NCBI GenBank assembly: GCA_963971285.1
Contig: OZ020248.1
Span: 16,182,001 to 16,246,000, forward strand
Direction of reading: 5' to 3'
Origin: Astropecten irregularis
Lineage: Eukaryota; Echinodermata; Asteroidea; Paxillosida; Astropectinidae
Length of the DNA stretch: 64,000 nt
Notes under the pieces: model-generated
Told to the model about the DNA's origin: nothing
What the model saw: the letters and a program-made list of their open reading frames with translations, nothing else
Databases searched by the model: none
Part shown: positions 8,301 through 18,539 of the stretch, in pieces
Position numbering within the stretch: the stretch's first letter is position 1
Layout of the letters: each line of letters begins with the position of its first letter
Made by a program: the position numbers and the translations under genes

Positions 8301-9198
8301 TGGCTACAGGAAACAGAAGACAAAGAATGGCGTATAAAAAGCAACGGTCATCGTTGTTTTTCACATTGATAACAGCCTTCTTCTTTTTCACCTCTAGGGG
8401 TAGTGAGATATAGGATCTTCCCCTGAGGGGTTGATATCTGGCGATGTTCAGCCATAGAGTCATCACTCTGTCAACCACCCACCCAGAGCCCCTTTGTGTC
8501 CATTTCTCAAGGGCCTCCTGGACGACTGGGAAAGATCTGTCGAGCGCCTCCTTGATTTCACCGGTCTGAAGAAGCGGTTCCTGTTTGTGTCGAAACACAG
8601 GGTCTGTATACTCCTCGTGACCATCTGGCTTGTCTTTTCGAAGCTGGACCTTGAGGGCTAACTGGAACTTCACCCCTTTCAGATCCTTGATCTCATCCTC
8701 GAGCTTCTTGTGAATCTGTGGGCGCAGGCCTTCTAGGAGGGCTTGGGGGTCTGCTTCGAGGGTATGCCCCTGGGGGATGTTCAGCCCCCAACCCCGCAGA
8801 AAACCTCTCAGCTCAAATGAGAGCTGTCGGAAGACCAAATCGTCTTCTTGAAACAAACGAGCGGGCACTATGTCTCGCTCTATTTGCTCCTGTTGCGCGC
8901 GGTCATCTTCACGATTGGGACCCACCGGCGGTTGTACCTGTGGGTCGTGAGGATGCGGCACGCGATAACGCCGTGCAGCACGACGCTCGCTTTCGCGCTC
9001 TCTCTGTTCTGGAGTGCGCCGGGCCCTGCGCGCTCGCGCAAGGCTGTTTGCTCTTACGAGCTGTTCTGGGGTACGCCGCTCCCTTCGCTCTCGCGCGCGG
9101 CAGCTGTCGCGCTCTCTCTGTTCTGGAGTGCGCCGGGCCCTTCGCGCTCGCGCAAGGCTGTTTCGTCTCACTCGTGCTTCTTCAGCGCTCATCGGCAT
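5308..9198 (-). CDS. Protein-primed family B DNA polymerase (Polinton PolB)
   Basis: 1296 residues from ATG 9198, intact. The N-terminus has three Arg-rich 19-residue repeats around TPEQ (residues 8-70). A domain with NNDDRCFLYAIL (about 280) follows, then a C2H2-like finger CERC...H...C (about 397). Exo I is YADFEAL (about 453). An endonuclease-VII-like zinc cluster, CHVCEKPL to HCHIVGK...HNAC, lies at about 549-575. Exo II is HNLRGYDSHL (about 601) and Exo III is YCRTDVLLLAD (about 744). Polymerase motif A is LYLDANNLYGW (about 841), motif B KLMNNSVFGKT (about 1004), motif C LLYTDTDSLL (about 1100). All catalytic acids are present. It replicates the element from a protein primer (family knowledge). 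A TATAAA lies about 50 bp upstream. Confidence 0.97.
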   Translation of the reverse strand: MPMSAEEARVRRNSLARARRARRTPEQRERDSCRARERRERRTPEQLVRANSLARARRARRTPEQRERESERRAARRYRVPHPHDPQVQPPVGPNREDDRAQQEQIERDIVPARLFQEDDLVFRQLSFELRGFLRGWGLNIPQGHTLEADPQALLEGLRPQIHKKLEDEIKDLKGVKFQLALKVQLRKDKPDGHEEYTDPVFRHKQEPLLQTGEIKEALDRSFPVVQEALEKWTQRGSGWVVDRVMTLWLNIARYQPLRGRSYISLPLEVKKKKAVINVKNNDDRCFLYAILCLLFPVAKNPQRPSKYPTDHGLNLDGITFPVTIAMIDKFEKLNNLAINVFGWDKGVIIHHISKQPGPRINLLLIEKAGKSHYTGIKDLNRLLFDQSKYKGRKHFCERCLHGYTRKDLLEAHKPECSGIGQTAVRVEMPEEGKNKLVFQNHQKQLPAPFIIYADFEALTTKLEGPELDPTKSNTRKTQQHEACSYCFTVVRCDGQAQPPVEYRGPNAAEHLLKALQKEERKIKATLTYPQAMRMTREDWKSYNNATTCHVCEKPLAGDRVRDHCHIVGKYRGAAHNACNLKLRLNPKTTPIPVVFHNLRGYDSHLIMQAISKVEGKVSCIPNNTEKYISFSLGQLRFIDSAQFLLAPLDKLAAANQPEAFHITTKFEPDVKKRELLLRKGIYPYEYMDSWERFAEPALPPKEAFYSKLSEERISAVDYAHAQKVWETFGCRNLGDYSDLYCRTDVLLLADVFETFRKTCLRQYGLDPANYYTSPGLSWDALLKKTGIELDLLTDYDQHLFIEKGMRGGISMVSRRYAKANNPLVEGYDSSKELSHILYLDANNLYGWAMSQHLPTGGFRWIDDCDGLAASIADHPAESPNGYILEVDLEYPEELHESHNAYPLAPERMVVQKEWMSEYQHNLLVAGATPTEVEKLVPNLRNKERYVLHYRNLQLYLSMGMRLKKVHRALSFNQSPWMEPYIRMNTELRKKASSDFEKDLYKLMNNSVFGKTMENLRKRVNVKLVRADEEDRLRRLIASPAFARANIFDDDLAAIQVHKSRLVLNRPVFVGMSILDLSKHLMYDFYYNQMKGQYGERCQLLYTDTDSLLIELQTEDVYQDMTERAHLYDTSGYPEEHPLRSNTNKKVLGKMKDECAGRPIAEYVGLRPKMYSILEADGRNIKKAKGVKKSAVKKRIRHEQYKEALLDKKTFRHSMDVLRSERHRIYGQSLNKVSLSPFDSKRWIAKNGVGTLAYGHKDAIPVGMFDINQLLDELVGRFDITQFIAELLALEDPIRR
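8995..9170 (-). repeat. Three 57-bp repeats coding the Arg-rich N-terminus of PolB
   Basis: The unit is 57 bp (19 codons) around RARRARRTPEQRER. The outer two copies are nearly identical at the DNA level and exactly 114 bp apart (for example at 8995 and 9109), while the middle copy is diverged. This resembles the STPR-type peptide repeats (23-residue TPEQ-like DNA-binding repeats) in general character, though the period differs. Confidence 0.75.
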
Positions 9199-9236
9199 GG
9201 TGCGTGATGAGTGTATTCATATGGGACCACATTTCT

Positions 9237-9515
9237 CTAATTGAAAATCTTTATAGCTGCAAGACGTTTAAACTCTAATCTAAAGAGACGTTGCTTTTCA
9301 CGCCAGACCTGCTTCCGAATGCAGTCAACACCACAGGCGCGGCACATAGCCAGGGTTGTTTTTACCCCTATCCCACAAACTTGACATGCATAAGTTGTCC
9401 TGCCTTTTCGAAGTCGAGCCAAGTGAATTTTGCAATGCTCAAAAAGGCAACTGCGACCACAAAGCTTCGTAGAGCCTAGAACGAGCCACTGACAATTGTT
9501 TTTACCCTTCATCAT
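9237..9515 (-). CDS. Small Cys-rich (zinc-binding) Polinton protein
   Basis: 92 residues from ATG 9515 (a second ATG follows at once). Two Cys/His clusters are visible. The first runs from Cys8 through LCGRSC to CKIH (about residues 19-30); the second is CQVCGIG...C..CG (about 44-62). Together they can hold two zinc ions. The C-terminus is basic. It lies just upstream of PolB on the same strand and contains PolB's likely TATA box in its end, so the two genes may be co-expressed early. I recognise the general pattern of a small zinc-ribbon protein but no named family; a DNA-binding or regulatory role is plausible. Confidence 0.6.
   Translation of the reverse strand: MMKGKNNCQWLVLGSTKLCGRSCLFEHCKIHLARLRKGRTTYACQVCGIGVKTTLAMCRACGVDCIRKQVWREKQRLFRLEFKRLAAIKIFN
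9250..9255 (-). promoter_or_regulatory. TATA box for the polymerase gene
   Basis: TATAAA on the minus strand, about 52 bp upstream of the PolB ATG at 9198. It lies inside the 3' end of the upstream small Cys-rich gene. Confidence 0.5.
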
Positions 9516-9934
9516 ATGCTATAATATAATACCTTATAGGTATACCTATCATAACAGGTATGTTTAAATGGTTCAATAACCCATGCAGGAGTAGCCTTTA
9601 ACCATACAATGCCTCTTCGGGCAAATGATTGGTGTTGGTGCTAATCATCAACGCGGCGCGCTATTTACTGTTTCACAGTGGTTGGTAAAACATCGCGGGG
9701 ATAATGGGGCCCGCGACAGTACTGTCAGTACGGTGTGTACAACAACATCTATCCAGAAATTTTTAATATTTCAGAAAATCTTCGGAAAACTTTAGAGACT
9801 CGCCGGTTGTGCACACCGTACTGCCTGTGGCATAGGCGCGGCGTCGCGCTATTTCCGTTTGAAATAGAAGGGGTTTCTTTGTATTTGAGTGCTAACATTA
9901 GGGGTGTGCCAGAACCCCTATTTTGTATACTACT
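9516..9934. other. Right terminal region of the Polinton, non-coding, rich in palindromes
   Basis: No credible gene. It holds a 14-bp perfect palindrome ATAGGTATACCTAT (9536-9549) and AT-rich TATA-like sequence just upstream of the Cys-rich gene. A 12-bp palindrome GACAGTACTGTC is at 9715-9726. An inverted pair of 18-bp arms at 9726-9743 and 9806-9823 (17 of 18 match) follows. A short stem AGGGGT/ACCCCT lies near 9899-9918. Two related GCGGCG...CGCTATTT stretches occur near 9653 and 9838. This is where the element's terminal inverted repeat should lie, but its partner is outside the window. Confidence 0.6.
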
Positions 9935-11031
9935 CTCGATCAATTTCCCATACACTATGTACAGTGTACATGTAGGCCTACGTACGCAATTCACTGTGAT
10001 AACATACAATGCACATGTCCGATTCCGTGACACAAAACGTCGTTTACAACTTGCCATAGTTTGCACGTAATTCCTTTTATATATCATTAAATACCAGCAC
10101 CAAATCTTAATCGAAATGCTATTGATGTAGGTTGCTCTGTACGCGAAAATATTGGTCATTAAAAAGAACATACGATGTCAACAACATAAATACAAGGCGC
10201 GTTCAGATGTTTGATAGCCTGGATTATATATGCCGCTTTTTCATTTACTTCCTTATCATAGTTGCCAGCAAAGCAGCGTAAATGCTGATTTTGACCCGTG
10301 TTTTGACCAGACAACCACGCACGCGCAGCAATCTACTTATACCGTTTTCAGTACGTAAGGTTGCACCCAAGTAAATAAACTCCCGCGGACAACAGTGATA
10401 AATCCCCAAACTTCAAAAATCGTTGAAAAATATACAGAACTCTCACAGCTGTTCAAGTTGCACAGAAAAATGATGATGAACATGTAACCTTTCATTTTCT
10501 TTTCATTTTATGGTAGGGTGACGGTTGAATTTTTCAGTTATACTCATTCTCAGCTGACCACCCCTAAAACAAGGTACGGATCACTCCAGTCAAAGAAGCC
10601 ATTTAAAAAAAAAACATCCCTCTGCAAAGCGGCTGAAATAGACCCGCTTTCTCACCCAATTGCATCAAAAATGGTCACAAATGGAAGCCCAGAGTCCAGG
10701 CAGGAGGCCCAGTGCCATATTTCTTCAATCCTTCATTTTCATAGCTCTCACAACTCTCTTATTTCAAATATATTGAGTGCTTAACTTTTATTCATGAGCT
10801 CGGCGGACCCATTTGGCCACTACATGTATTTACTTGGCTGCACCCGTATCTCCCGAGCGCACGGTTTTGAATAACGCCCTCTTTTGATTAAAACGAGAAA
10901 TCATTTCCCGAAGACGATATCATTTATTTGCTGAATCAAACAACATCAGCGATGTGTATTTAATTAGAGAAATATTCTACATCATATGCGGAAAAGCCAT
11001 ATGTGCTGTTTTCAACAGCCATAAACTCTAG
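9935..11031 (+). mobile_element. Type I Helentron-like unit U1, left part cut off by the Polinton
   Basis: Matches 13719-14815 with no difference that I noticed over 1.1 kb. The missing first 250 bp or so are replaced by the Polinton. The right terminus is the AT-variant hairpin (GCTGTT/AACAGC) and CTAG at 11028-11031. Short open frames inside occur in both this unit and U4 but are broken in other units, so I call no gene. Confidence 0.8.
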
Positions 11032-12380
11032 TATTTTTTTTGAGTTTGTGCTGTGGCCCATAGACTTTGTACACAGATTTTTGTCCGCGGCACTTTGGTC
11101 ACTTTGAAACAGCCGATCTTAACCAAACTTGGTCTGAATGAAGTCCATATAGGGTAGTTGTTCCCCGAAACTTTTCGTCATCATGACGTCAAAACTTGAT
11201 TTTATATGATTTTTTTAATTATCAAACTAGCCCGTTCACTTTGTACACAGATTACGTGAACATGGTCGTTGTACTAAACATAAAGCTTGATCAATTCCCC
11301 ATACACTATGTACAGTGTACATGTAGGCCTGCGTACGCAATTCACTGTTTGTAACATACAATGCACATGTCCGATTGCGTGATACAAAACGTCGTTTACA
11401 CTTGCCATAGTTTGCACGTAATTCCTTTTATATATCATTAAATACCAGCACCAAATCTTAATCGAAATGCTATCGATGTAGGTTGCTCTGTACGTGAAAA
11501 TATTGGTCATTAAATAAAACATACGATTTAAACAACATAAATACAAGGCGCGTTGAGATGTTTGATTGCCTGGATTATATATGCCGTTTTTTTATTTACT
11601 TCCTTACCATAGTTGCCAGCAAAGCAGCGTAAATGCTGATTTTGAGCCGTGTTTTGACCAGACAACCACGCACGCGCAGCAATCTACTTATACCGTTTTC
11701 AGTACGTAAGGTTGCACCCAAGTAAATAAACTCCCGTGGACAACAGTGATAAATCCCCAAACTTCAAAAATCGTTAAAAAATATACAGAACTCTCACAGC
11801 TGTTCAAGTTGCACAGAAAAGTGATGATGAACATGTAACCTTTCATTTTCTTTTCATTTTATGGTAGGGAGACCGTTGAATTTTTGAGTTAAACTCATTC
11901 TCAGCTGACCACCCCTAAAACAAGGTACGGATCACTCCAGTCAAAGAAGCCATTAAAAAAAAACATCCCTCTGCAAAGCGGCTGAAATAGACCCACTTTC
12001 TCACCCAATTGCATCAAAAATGGTCACAAATGGAAGCCCAGAGACCGGGCAGGAGGTCCAGTGCCGTATTACTTAAATCCTTCATTTTCATAGCTCTTAC
12101 AACTCTCTTATTTCAAATATATTGAGTGCTTAACTTTTATTCATGAGCTCGGCGGACCCATTTTGCCACTACATGTATTTACTTGGCTGCACCCGTATTT
12201 TCCGAGCGCACGGTTTTGAATAACGCCCTCTTTTGATTAAAACGAGAAATCATTTCCCGAAGACGATATCATTTATTTGCTGAATCAAACAACATCAGCG
12301 ATGTGTATTTAATTTGAGAAATATTTTATATCATATGCGGAAAAGCCATGTGTTCTGTTTTCAACAGACACAACCTCTAG
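11032..12380 (+). mobile_element. Type I Helentron-like unit U2 (1349 bp)
   Basis: Starts TATTTTTTTTGAG right after the CTAG of U1 and ends with the GC-variant hairpin and CTAG at 12377-12380. It is almost identical to U7 (17191-18539), and the match continues past the junction into the next unit's left end. It holds the CRE-like TGACGTCA once and a TGTACAGTGTACA palindrome. No gene is supported. Confidence 0.8.
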
Positions 12381-13464
12381 TTGGCTTTTTCGATTTTAAT
12401 CGGAAAAGGTATTGCGTTTGTTCTGATTTTTTTTTTTTTTCTTCTTCTTCTTCTTCTTCTTTTTCTTCTCCTCAAGTCTATGAGAATTTGTACACGATTG
12501 TTCTACGCTCCACTTTGGTCACTTTAAAACAGTCAATCTTAACCAAACTTGGTATAAATCAAGTCCATATAGCATAGATGTGCCCGCGTAAATTACGTCA
12601 TCATGACGTCATCAGGTGTCATGTGACCAGCGATTTGAATTTAATAATCAAAATCTTTAAAAATCAACAAAAAATCAACGGTTTGAGATATTAGGTTGAT
12701 TCTTTCACCAAAAGTGATTGTTAGGCAAGGTCTTTCTTTGTGACACATTACTTGACCTCTGTGACCTCTACTTCCGGTCAAACAGGAAGTAGCTCCTCAT
12801 TTAAAAGTGGTAAGAGCTAGGATCATGATTCTTTCACCAAAAGTGAACGTTAGGCAAGGTCTTTCTTTGTGACACATTACTTGACCTCTGTGACCTCTAC
12901 TTCCGGTCAAACAGGAAGTAGCTCCTCATTTAAAAGTGGTAAGAGCTACAATCATGATTCTTTCACTAAATATTAATGTTAGGCAAGATCTTTCTTTGTG
13001 ACACATCGCTTGACCTCTGTGACCTCTACTTCCGGTCAAACCGGAAGTTGCTCCTCATTTAAAAGTGGTAAGAGCTAGGATTATGATTCTTTCACCAAAA
13101 GTGAACGTTAGGCAAGGTCTTTCTTTGTGACACATTACTTGACCTCGATGACCTTTACTTCCGGTCAAACCGGAAGTTGCTCCTCATCTAAAAGTGGTAA
13201 GAGCTACAATCATGAATCTTTCACTAAATATCAATGTAAGGCAAGATCTTTCTTTGTGACACATTGCTTGACCTCTGTGACCTCTACTTCCGGTCAAACA
13301 GGAAGTAGCTTGTCATTTAAAAGTAGAAAAGCTACAATCATGATTCTTTCTCCAAATGTCAATGTTAGGGAAGGTCTTTCTAATGACACAATTCTGATTG
13401 ACAAGCAATTTATATCATATGCGGAAAAGCCTTATGTGCTGTTTCAAACAGCCATAAACTCTAG
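12381..13464 (+). mobile_element. Type II non-autonomous Helentron unit U3 (1084 bp)
   Basis: The left end is TTGGCTTTTTCG with an adjoining hairpin, then a T and TTC tract (12427-12470) and about 230 bp shared with the left ends of the autonomous units. Then come five copies of the 129-bp minisatellite (about 12701-13345 plus a partial) and the right terminus with CTAG at 13461-13464. Sharing both ends with the autonomous element while lacking its gene is the hallmark of a non-autonomous derivative. Confidence 0.8.
12701..13380 (+). repeat. 129-bp minisatellite, five copies plus partial
   Basis: The phrase TCTTTCACCAAAAGTGA starts at 12701, 12830, 12959, 13088, 13217 and 13345. Each unit holds TGACCTCTGTGACCT (two AGGTCA half-sites three bases apart on the minus strand) next to ACTTCCGGT...ACAGGAAGT or the perfect inverted ACTTCCGGT...ACCGGAAGT. 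Confidence 0.9.
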
Positions 13465-14815
13465 TATTTTTTTTGAGTTTGTTCTGTGGCCCATAGACTT
13501 TGTACACAGATTTTTCTGCGCGGCACTTTGGTTACTTTTAAACAGCCGATCTTAACCAAACTTGGCCTGAATGAAGTCCGTATAGGGTAGTTGTGCCCCG
13601 AAACTTTTCATCATCATGACTTCAAAACTTGATTTTATATGATTTTTTAAAAATATTGTATAGCCCGTTCACTTTGTACACAGATTACGTGAACGTGGTC
13701 GTTGTTCAAAACATAAAGCTCGATCAATTTCCCATACACTATGTACAGTGTACATGTAGGCCTACGTACGCAATTCACTGTGATAACATACAATGCACAT
13801 GTCCGATTCCGTGACACAAAACGTCGTTTACAACTTGCCATAGTTTGCACGTAATTCCTTTTATATATCATTAAATACCAGCACCAAATCTTAATCGAAA
13901 TGCTATTGATGTAGGTTGCTCTGTACGCGAAAATATTGGTCATTAAAAAGAACATACGATGTCAACAACATAAATACAAGGCGCGTTCAGATGTTTGATA
14001 GCCTGGATTATATATGCCGCTTTTTCATTTACTTCCTTATCATAGTTGCCAGCAAAGCAGCGTAAATGCTGATTTTGACCCGTGTTTTGACCAGACAACC
14101 ACGCACGCGCAGCAATCTACTTATACCGTTTTCAGTACGTAAGGTTGCACCCAAGTAAATAAACTCCCGCGGACAACAGTGATAAATCCCCAAACTTCAA
14201 AAATCGTTGAAAAATATACAGAACTCTCACAGCTGTTCAAGTTGCACAGAAAAATGATGATGAACATGTAACCTTTCATTTTCTTTTCATTTTATGGTAG
14301 GGTGACGGTTGAATTTTTCAGTTATACTCATTCTCAGCTGACCACCCCTAAAACAAGGTACGGATCACTCCAGTCAAAGAAGCCATTTAAAAAAAAAACA
14401 TCCCTCTGCAAAGCGGCTGAAATAGACCCGCTTTCTCACCCAATTGCATCAAAAATGGTCACAAATGGAAGCCCAGAGTCCAGGCAGGAGGCCCAGTGCC
14501 ATATTTCTTCAATCCTTCATTTTCATAGCTCTCACAACTCTCTTATTTCAAATATATTGAGTGCTTAACTTTTATTCATGAGCTCGGCGGACCCATTTGG
14601 CCACTACATGTATTTACTTGGCTGCACCCGTATCTCCCGAGCGCACGGTTTTGAATAACGCCCTCTTTTGATTAAAACGAGAAATCATTTCCCGAAGACG
14701 ATATCATTTATTTGCTGAATCAAACAACATCAGCGATGTGTATTTAATTAGAGAAATATTCTACATCATATGCGGAAAAGCCATATGTGCTGTTTTCAAC
14801 AGCCATAAACTCTAG
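13465..14815 (+). mobile_element. Type I Helentron-like unit U4 (1351 bp)
   Basis: A complete type I unit and the intact counterpart of U1. Its base 13719 aligns to 9935, which gives the pre-insertion sequence for the Polinton junction (GCTCGATCAATTT). It ends with CTAG at 14812-14815. Confidence 0.8.
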
Positions 14816-15623
14816 TTGGCTTTTTCGCGGAAGCGAAAAGCCTTTATTTTTGTTCTGTTTTTTTTTTTTCTTCTTCCTCTTCTTCCTGTCGCTTGAGTTA
14901 CCATAGACTTTTTCTCTGCGGCACTTTGGCTACTTTTGAACTGCCGATTTTAACCAAACTTGGTGTGAAGGAAGTCCATATAGGGTAGTTGTCTCCCGAA
15001 AATTTTTAACATTATGACGTCATCAGGTGTCATGTGACAAGTGATTTGAATTTAATAATCAAAATCTTCAAAAATCTACAAAAAATCAACGGTTTGAGAT
15101 ATTAACTTGATTCTTTCACCAAAAATGATTGTTAGGCAGGGTCTTTCTTTGTGACACATTGCTTGACCTCTGTGACCTCTACTTCCGGTCAAACAGGAAG
15201 TAGCTCCTCATTTAAAAGTGGTAAGAGCTAGGATCATGATTCTTTCACCAAATATCAATGTTAGGCAAGGTCTTTCTTTGTGACACATTGCTTGACCTCT
15301 GTGACCTCTACTTCCGGTCAAACCGGAAGTAGCTCCTCATTTAAAAGTGTTAAGAGCTAGGATCATGGTTCTTTCACCAAAAGTAAATGTTATGCAAGGT
15401 CTTTCTTTGTGACATATTGGTTGACCCCTGTGACCTCTACTTCCGGTCAAACAGGAAGTAGCTCCTTGTTTAAAAGGGGTAAGAGCTAGGATCATAATTC
15501 TTTTACCAAAAGGCAATGTAAGGGAAGGTCGATCTTAATTAGCGGCAAAATTCTTATTGAAAAGGAATTTATATCATATGCGGAAAAGCCTTATGTGCTG
15601 TTTTCAACAGCCATAAACTCTAG
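14816..15623 (+). mobile_element. Type II non-autonomous Helentron unit U5 (808 bp)
   Basis: Begins with TTGGCTTTTTCGCGGAAGCG and continues into AAAAGCC, so the left end is a GGCTTTT(T)CGC / GCGAAAAGCC hairpin. A T/TTC tract and about three 129-bp repeats (about 15110-15540) follow. It ends in CTAG at 15620-15623. The left GGCTTTTTCGC is the inverted complement, with one mismatch, of the GCGGAAAAGCC near the right end. Confidence 0.8.
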
Positions 15624-17190
15624 TTTCTTCTTCTTCTTCTTCTTCTTTCTCCTCAATTTGTATTGACTTTGTACACAAATTTTGTCTGCGGCACTTTGGT
15701 CATTTTTAAACAGCCGATTTCAACCAAACTTGGTCAAAACAAAGTCCCCGTAGGGTAGTTGTGTGCGCAACATTTTCGCCATCATGACGTCATCAGGTGT
15801 CACGTGACAGTGTCTTAAAGGGGCAAACTTCAGACATCAATTATGAACGAACCCTAAGTCTGATTGAGTTGAAACTTGGTATGTATCTAAGTCGGGAAGT
15901 GTTATATCGAAAAATTGCAATGACGTCATCGTGACGTCATTCCCTGATTTTTTATGATTTATTGAAATTTTGGATCATTAAAGTTCTTTTAACGATATCT
16001 AGTAAACGAAACAAGATATCTTTGAATTTCTTTTTGATAATTCTTCAGCATGCACCATAAATGAACACTGCGTAGACAAAAAATCGGTGACGTCATCATG
16101 ACGTCATAAAAAATGCAATTTTTATAACGCATAGCAGGAACGGCCAATCACCTTGAAAATTGGTAGGTTGGTAAAATGGAGGTTCGGAATCGTAATTATG
16201 AAGTTACGTCAAGACAGCTTCATTTGTTTATTTTTTATGATTTTTTAAAATATTTTTCACGCTAGCCCATTGACTTGTACGTGAAAATATTGGTCATTAA
16301 ATGCAAGGCGCGGGCAATTGGTTGATTGCCTGTGTTATATATGCAGTATTTCTTTTCATTTCCTTATCATAGTTGCCAGCGGAAATACTGTTTTGACAAG
16401 ACAACTACGCATGCGTAACAATCTACCTTTCAAGTAATGCATGAATCGAGCACACAGTTTTGAATGGCGCCCTCTTTGGATTAAACCAAGAAACTGTGGT
16501 GGTGTCATTATGTTATTTGAAAATCGACAAAAAATCAACGGTTTGAGATATTAAGTTGCTTCTTTCACCAAACGTGATTGTTAGGCAGGGTCTTTCTTTG
16601 TGACACATTGCTTGACCTCTGTGACCTCTACTTCCGGTCAAACAGGAAGTAGCTCATCATTTAAAAGTGGTAAGAGCTGTGATCATGATTCTTTCACCAA
16701 TAGACAATGTTAGGCAAGGTCTTTCATTTGTGACACATTGCTTGACCTCTGTGACCTCTACTTCCGGTCAACCAGGAAGTAGCTCATCATTTAAAAGTGG
16801 TAAGAGTTGTGATCATGATTCTTTCACCAATAGACAATGTTAGGCAAGGTCTTTCATTTGTGACACATTGCTTGACCTCTGTGACCTCTACTTCTGGTCA
16901 AACATGAAGTAGCTTCTCACTTCAAAGTGGTAAGGGCTTTGATCATGATTCTTTCACCAAAAGTCAATGTTAGGCAATTTTTTTTGTGACACAATTCTAA
17001 ATGACAAGCAATGTGTTCCATAAACCCGGCTGCAACTATTTGTTTAACTTTAGTTTTCTACATTGAAATAATTGATACTTTTAAACCACATGTCTTAAAC
17101 TGACAAAATAAGTTATATACAATTTGAGAAATGTTCTATATCATATGCGGAAAAGCCATGTGTTCTGTTTTCAACAGACACAACCTCTAG
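15624..17190 (+). mobile_element. Composite Helentron-like unit U6 (1567 bp)
   Basis: Starts directly with a TTC tract. A diverged middle carries several TGACGTCA motifs (15785-16110). A shortened, diverged type I core follows at about 16254-16500, recognised by the TACGTGAAAATATTGGTCAT phrase. Then come about three 129-bp repeats (about 16560-16990) and the GC-variant terminus with CTAG at 17187-17190. It looks like a recombinant of type I and type II sequence. Confidence 0.7.
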
Positions 17191-18539
17191 TATTTTTTTT
17201 GAGTTTGTGCTGTGGCCCATAGACTTTGTACACAGATTTTTGTCCGCGGCACTTTGGTCACTTTGAAACAGCCGATCTTAACCAAACTTGGTCTGAATGA
17301 AGTCCATATAGGGTAGTTGTTCCCCGAAACTTTTCGTCATCATGACGTCAAAACTTGATTTTATATGATTTTTTTAATTATCAAACTAGCCCGTTCACTT
17401 TGTACACAGATTACGTGAACATGGTCGTTGTACTAAACATAAAGCTTGATCAATTCCCCATACACTATGTACAGTGTACATGTAGGCCTGCGTACGCAAT
17501 TCACTGTTTGTAACATACAATGCACATGTCCGATTGCGTGATACAAAACGTCGTTTACACTTGCCATAGTTTGCACGTAATTCCTTTTATATATCATTAA
17601 ATACCAGCACCAAATCTTAATCGAAATGCTATCGATGTAGGTTGCTCTGTACGTGAAAATATTGGTCATTAAATAAAACATACGATTTAAACAACATAAA
17701 TACAAGGCGCGTTGAGATGTTTGATTGCCTGGATTATATATGCCGTTTTTTTATTTACTTCCTTACCATAGTTGCCAGCAAAGCAGCGTAAATGCTGATT
17801 TTGAGCCGTGTTTTGACCAGACAACCACGCACGCGCAGCAATCTACTTATACCGTTTTCAGTACGTAAGGTTGCACCCAAGTAAATAAACTCCCGTGGAC
17901 AACAGTGATAAATCCCCAAACTTCAAAAATCGTTAAAAAATATACAGAACTCTCACAGCTGTTCAAGTTGCACAGAAAAGTGATGATGAACATGTAACCT
18001 TTCATTTTCTTTTCATTTTATGGTAGGGAGACCGTTGAATTTTTGAGTTAAACTCATTCTCAGCTGACCACCCCTAAAACAAGGTACGGATCACTCCAGT
18101 CAAAGAAGCCATTAAAAAAAAACATCCCTCTGCAAAGCGGCTGAAATAGACCCACTTTCTCACCCAATTGCATCAAAAATGGTCACAAATGGAAGCCCAG
18201 AGACCGGGCAGGAGGTCCAGTGCCGTATTACTTAAATCCTTCATTTTCATAGCTCTTACAACTCTCTTATTTCAAATATATTGAGTGCTTAACTTTTATT
18301 CATGAGCTCGGCGGACCCATTTTGCCACTACATGTATTTACTTGGCTGCACCCGTATTTTCCGAGCGCACGGTTTTGAATAACGCCCTCTTTTGATTAAA
18401 ACGAGAAATCATTTCCCGAAGACGATATCATTTATTTGCTGAATCAAACAACATCAGCGATGTGTATTTAATTTGAGAAATATTTTATATCATATGCGGA
18501 AAAGCCATGTGTTCTGTTTTCAACAGACACAACCTCTAG
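17191..18539 (+). mobile_element. Type I Helentron-like unit U7 (1349 bp)
   Basis: Near-perfect copy of U2. It abuts the left end of autonomous unit H1 exactly as U2 abuts U3, and the near-identity runs through that junction for about 200 bp more. This shows the pair (type I plus following left end) was copied together. Confidence 0.8.

Larger units (their letters stand above)
1..9934. mobile_element. Polinton/Maverick DNA transposon, partial (left end outside window)
   Basis: The identity rests on the classic Polinton gene set together: RVE-type integrase, protein-primed family B DNA polymerase, FtsK/HerA-type packaging ATPase and a capsid-type protein beside it. Genes are tightly packed with overlaps, and the segment is visibly more GC-rich than the AT-rich array to its right. 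The right end is placed at 9934. From 9935 the sequence matches 13719 onward, inside another copy of the adjoining 1.35-kb repeat, so the element interrupts that repeat. Read outward the element would end ...ACT-3', that is, begin 5'-AGT on the other strand, which fits the AG...CT ends known for Polintons. The left terminal repeat, the expected protease and the rest of the first gene lie outside the window. Confidence 0.9.

Noticed and set aside
8718..9278. Plus-strand frames opposite the polymerase N-terminus
   Set aside because: They mirror the Arg-rich repeat of the polymerase; GC-rich repeats leave several frames open by chance.
10518..10784. 88-codon frame repeated in several type I units
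   Set aside because: Non-ATG start, and intact only in near-identical units; it is broken in U2, U7, U10 and U11, and no family pattern is recognisable.
11274..11546. Minus-strand frame of about 90 codons in type I units
   Set aside because: The frame and length change from unit to unit with indels, and no coding pattern is seen.
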